DNA of 33,244 nt from an uncultured Chlorobiaceae bacterium (GTDB lineage Bacteria > Bacteroidota > Chlorobiia > Chlorobiales > Chlorobiaceae), in contig CAJAOR010000122.1 of assembly GCA_903942355.1 (NCBI GenBank), positions 1 through 33,244 on the forward strand, written 5' to 3'. Below, one piece after another: positions 33,111-33,244 of this stretch (the stretch's first letter is position 1; every line of letters begins with the position of its first letter). The notes below the pieces were generated by a model. It had not been told where the DNA came from, did no database searches, and saw only the letters and a program-made list of their open reading frames with translations. Position numbers and translations under genes: made by a program.

Positions 33111-33244
33111 TGTCCGGTTAAAAGCAAAAAAGGTCTGAAAAACACTTGAGAAACGGTGATATTAAAAGTGACCAAACGATTGATATCAGCCCTATCCACA
33201 AGGAGTTCCAGACCATGAAACAAGTTACAACGATGCTTAGTGAG
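33111..33244 (+). mobile_element. Left edge of a probable insertion sequence (partial)
   Basis: TGTCCGGTTAAAAGC at the edge looks like a terminal inverted repeat (the TGTCCGGTTAA type seen in some DDE-transposase elements). About 100 bp later a strong ribosome-binding site (AAGGAG) and an ATG open a frame cut by the window end. The other end is outside, so the family (IS4-like is my guess) cannot be confirmed. Confidence 0.55.
33215..33244 (+). CDS. Transposase N-terminus (partial)
   Basis: ATG at 33215 with AAGGAG at 33200-33205. Only MKQVTTMLSE is inside the window. It is called a transposase only from its position just inside the putative element end. Confidence 0.5.
   Translation, partial: MKQVTTMLSE

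Overview
This window looks like chromosome of a green sulfur bacterium (Chlorobi, Chlorobium/Pelodictyon type). The best markers are a chlorosome-envelope-like adrenodoxin-type [2Fe-2S] protein (6194-7207) and a phytoene synthase beside lysS. Shine-Dalgarno sequences are weak or absent before many genes. No rRNA, tRNA or CRISPR array is visible.

Left part (1-9205), mostly housekeeping: a small secreted protein; a decayed MazEF-like toxin-antitoxin pair; lysS and crtB on the minus strand; hflX, ybeY, a one-TM membrane protein and the chlorosome-like Fe-S protein on the plus strand, closed by a strong terminator; trmH on the minus strand; and a metallophosphoesterase.

9246-14101 is one five-gene ABC-2 exporter operon of YbhGFSR type: lipoprotein adaptor, two separate ATPases and two permeases. 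It is followed by an orphan antitoxin-like gene and by a scrambled remnant of a second permease copy.

14597-26463 is all on the minus strand and centres on phosphate and stress. Reading leftward: a CYTH/CHAD polyphosphate-binding protein, a translationally coupled ParA-type ATPase, alkaline phosphatase phoA, arsD, a double-domain arsA, phoB, phoR, then a 721-residue protein that looks like a Cache sensor fused to a pentameric ligand-gated ion channel (Pro-loop/Cys-loop architecture), and a DUF2269 membrane protein. The arsDA genes sit directly ahead of phoBR.

26677-31950 holds polyphosphate kinase ppk1, flanked by two paralogous 21-residue leucine-rich-repeat proteins with a cysteine in nearly every repeat. 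An 18-bp Pho-box-like direct repeat upstream of ppk1 resembles one upstream of arsDA-phoBR at 14 of 18 positions. The most interesting inferences are a polyphosphate-granule positioning module (CHAD + ParA + ppk1, with the LRR proteins as possible accessories), the Cache-channel fusion, and phosphate-controlled arsenic defence. The ppk1 start also carries an apparent homopolymer frameshift that separates a good ribosome-binding site from the reading frame.

The right end has a two-gene hypothetical operon (DUF6794-like) and the left edge of an insertion sequence that seems to have landed five codons into another gene.
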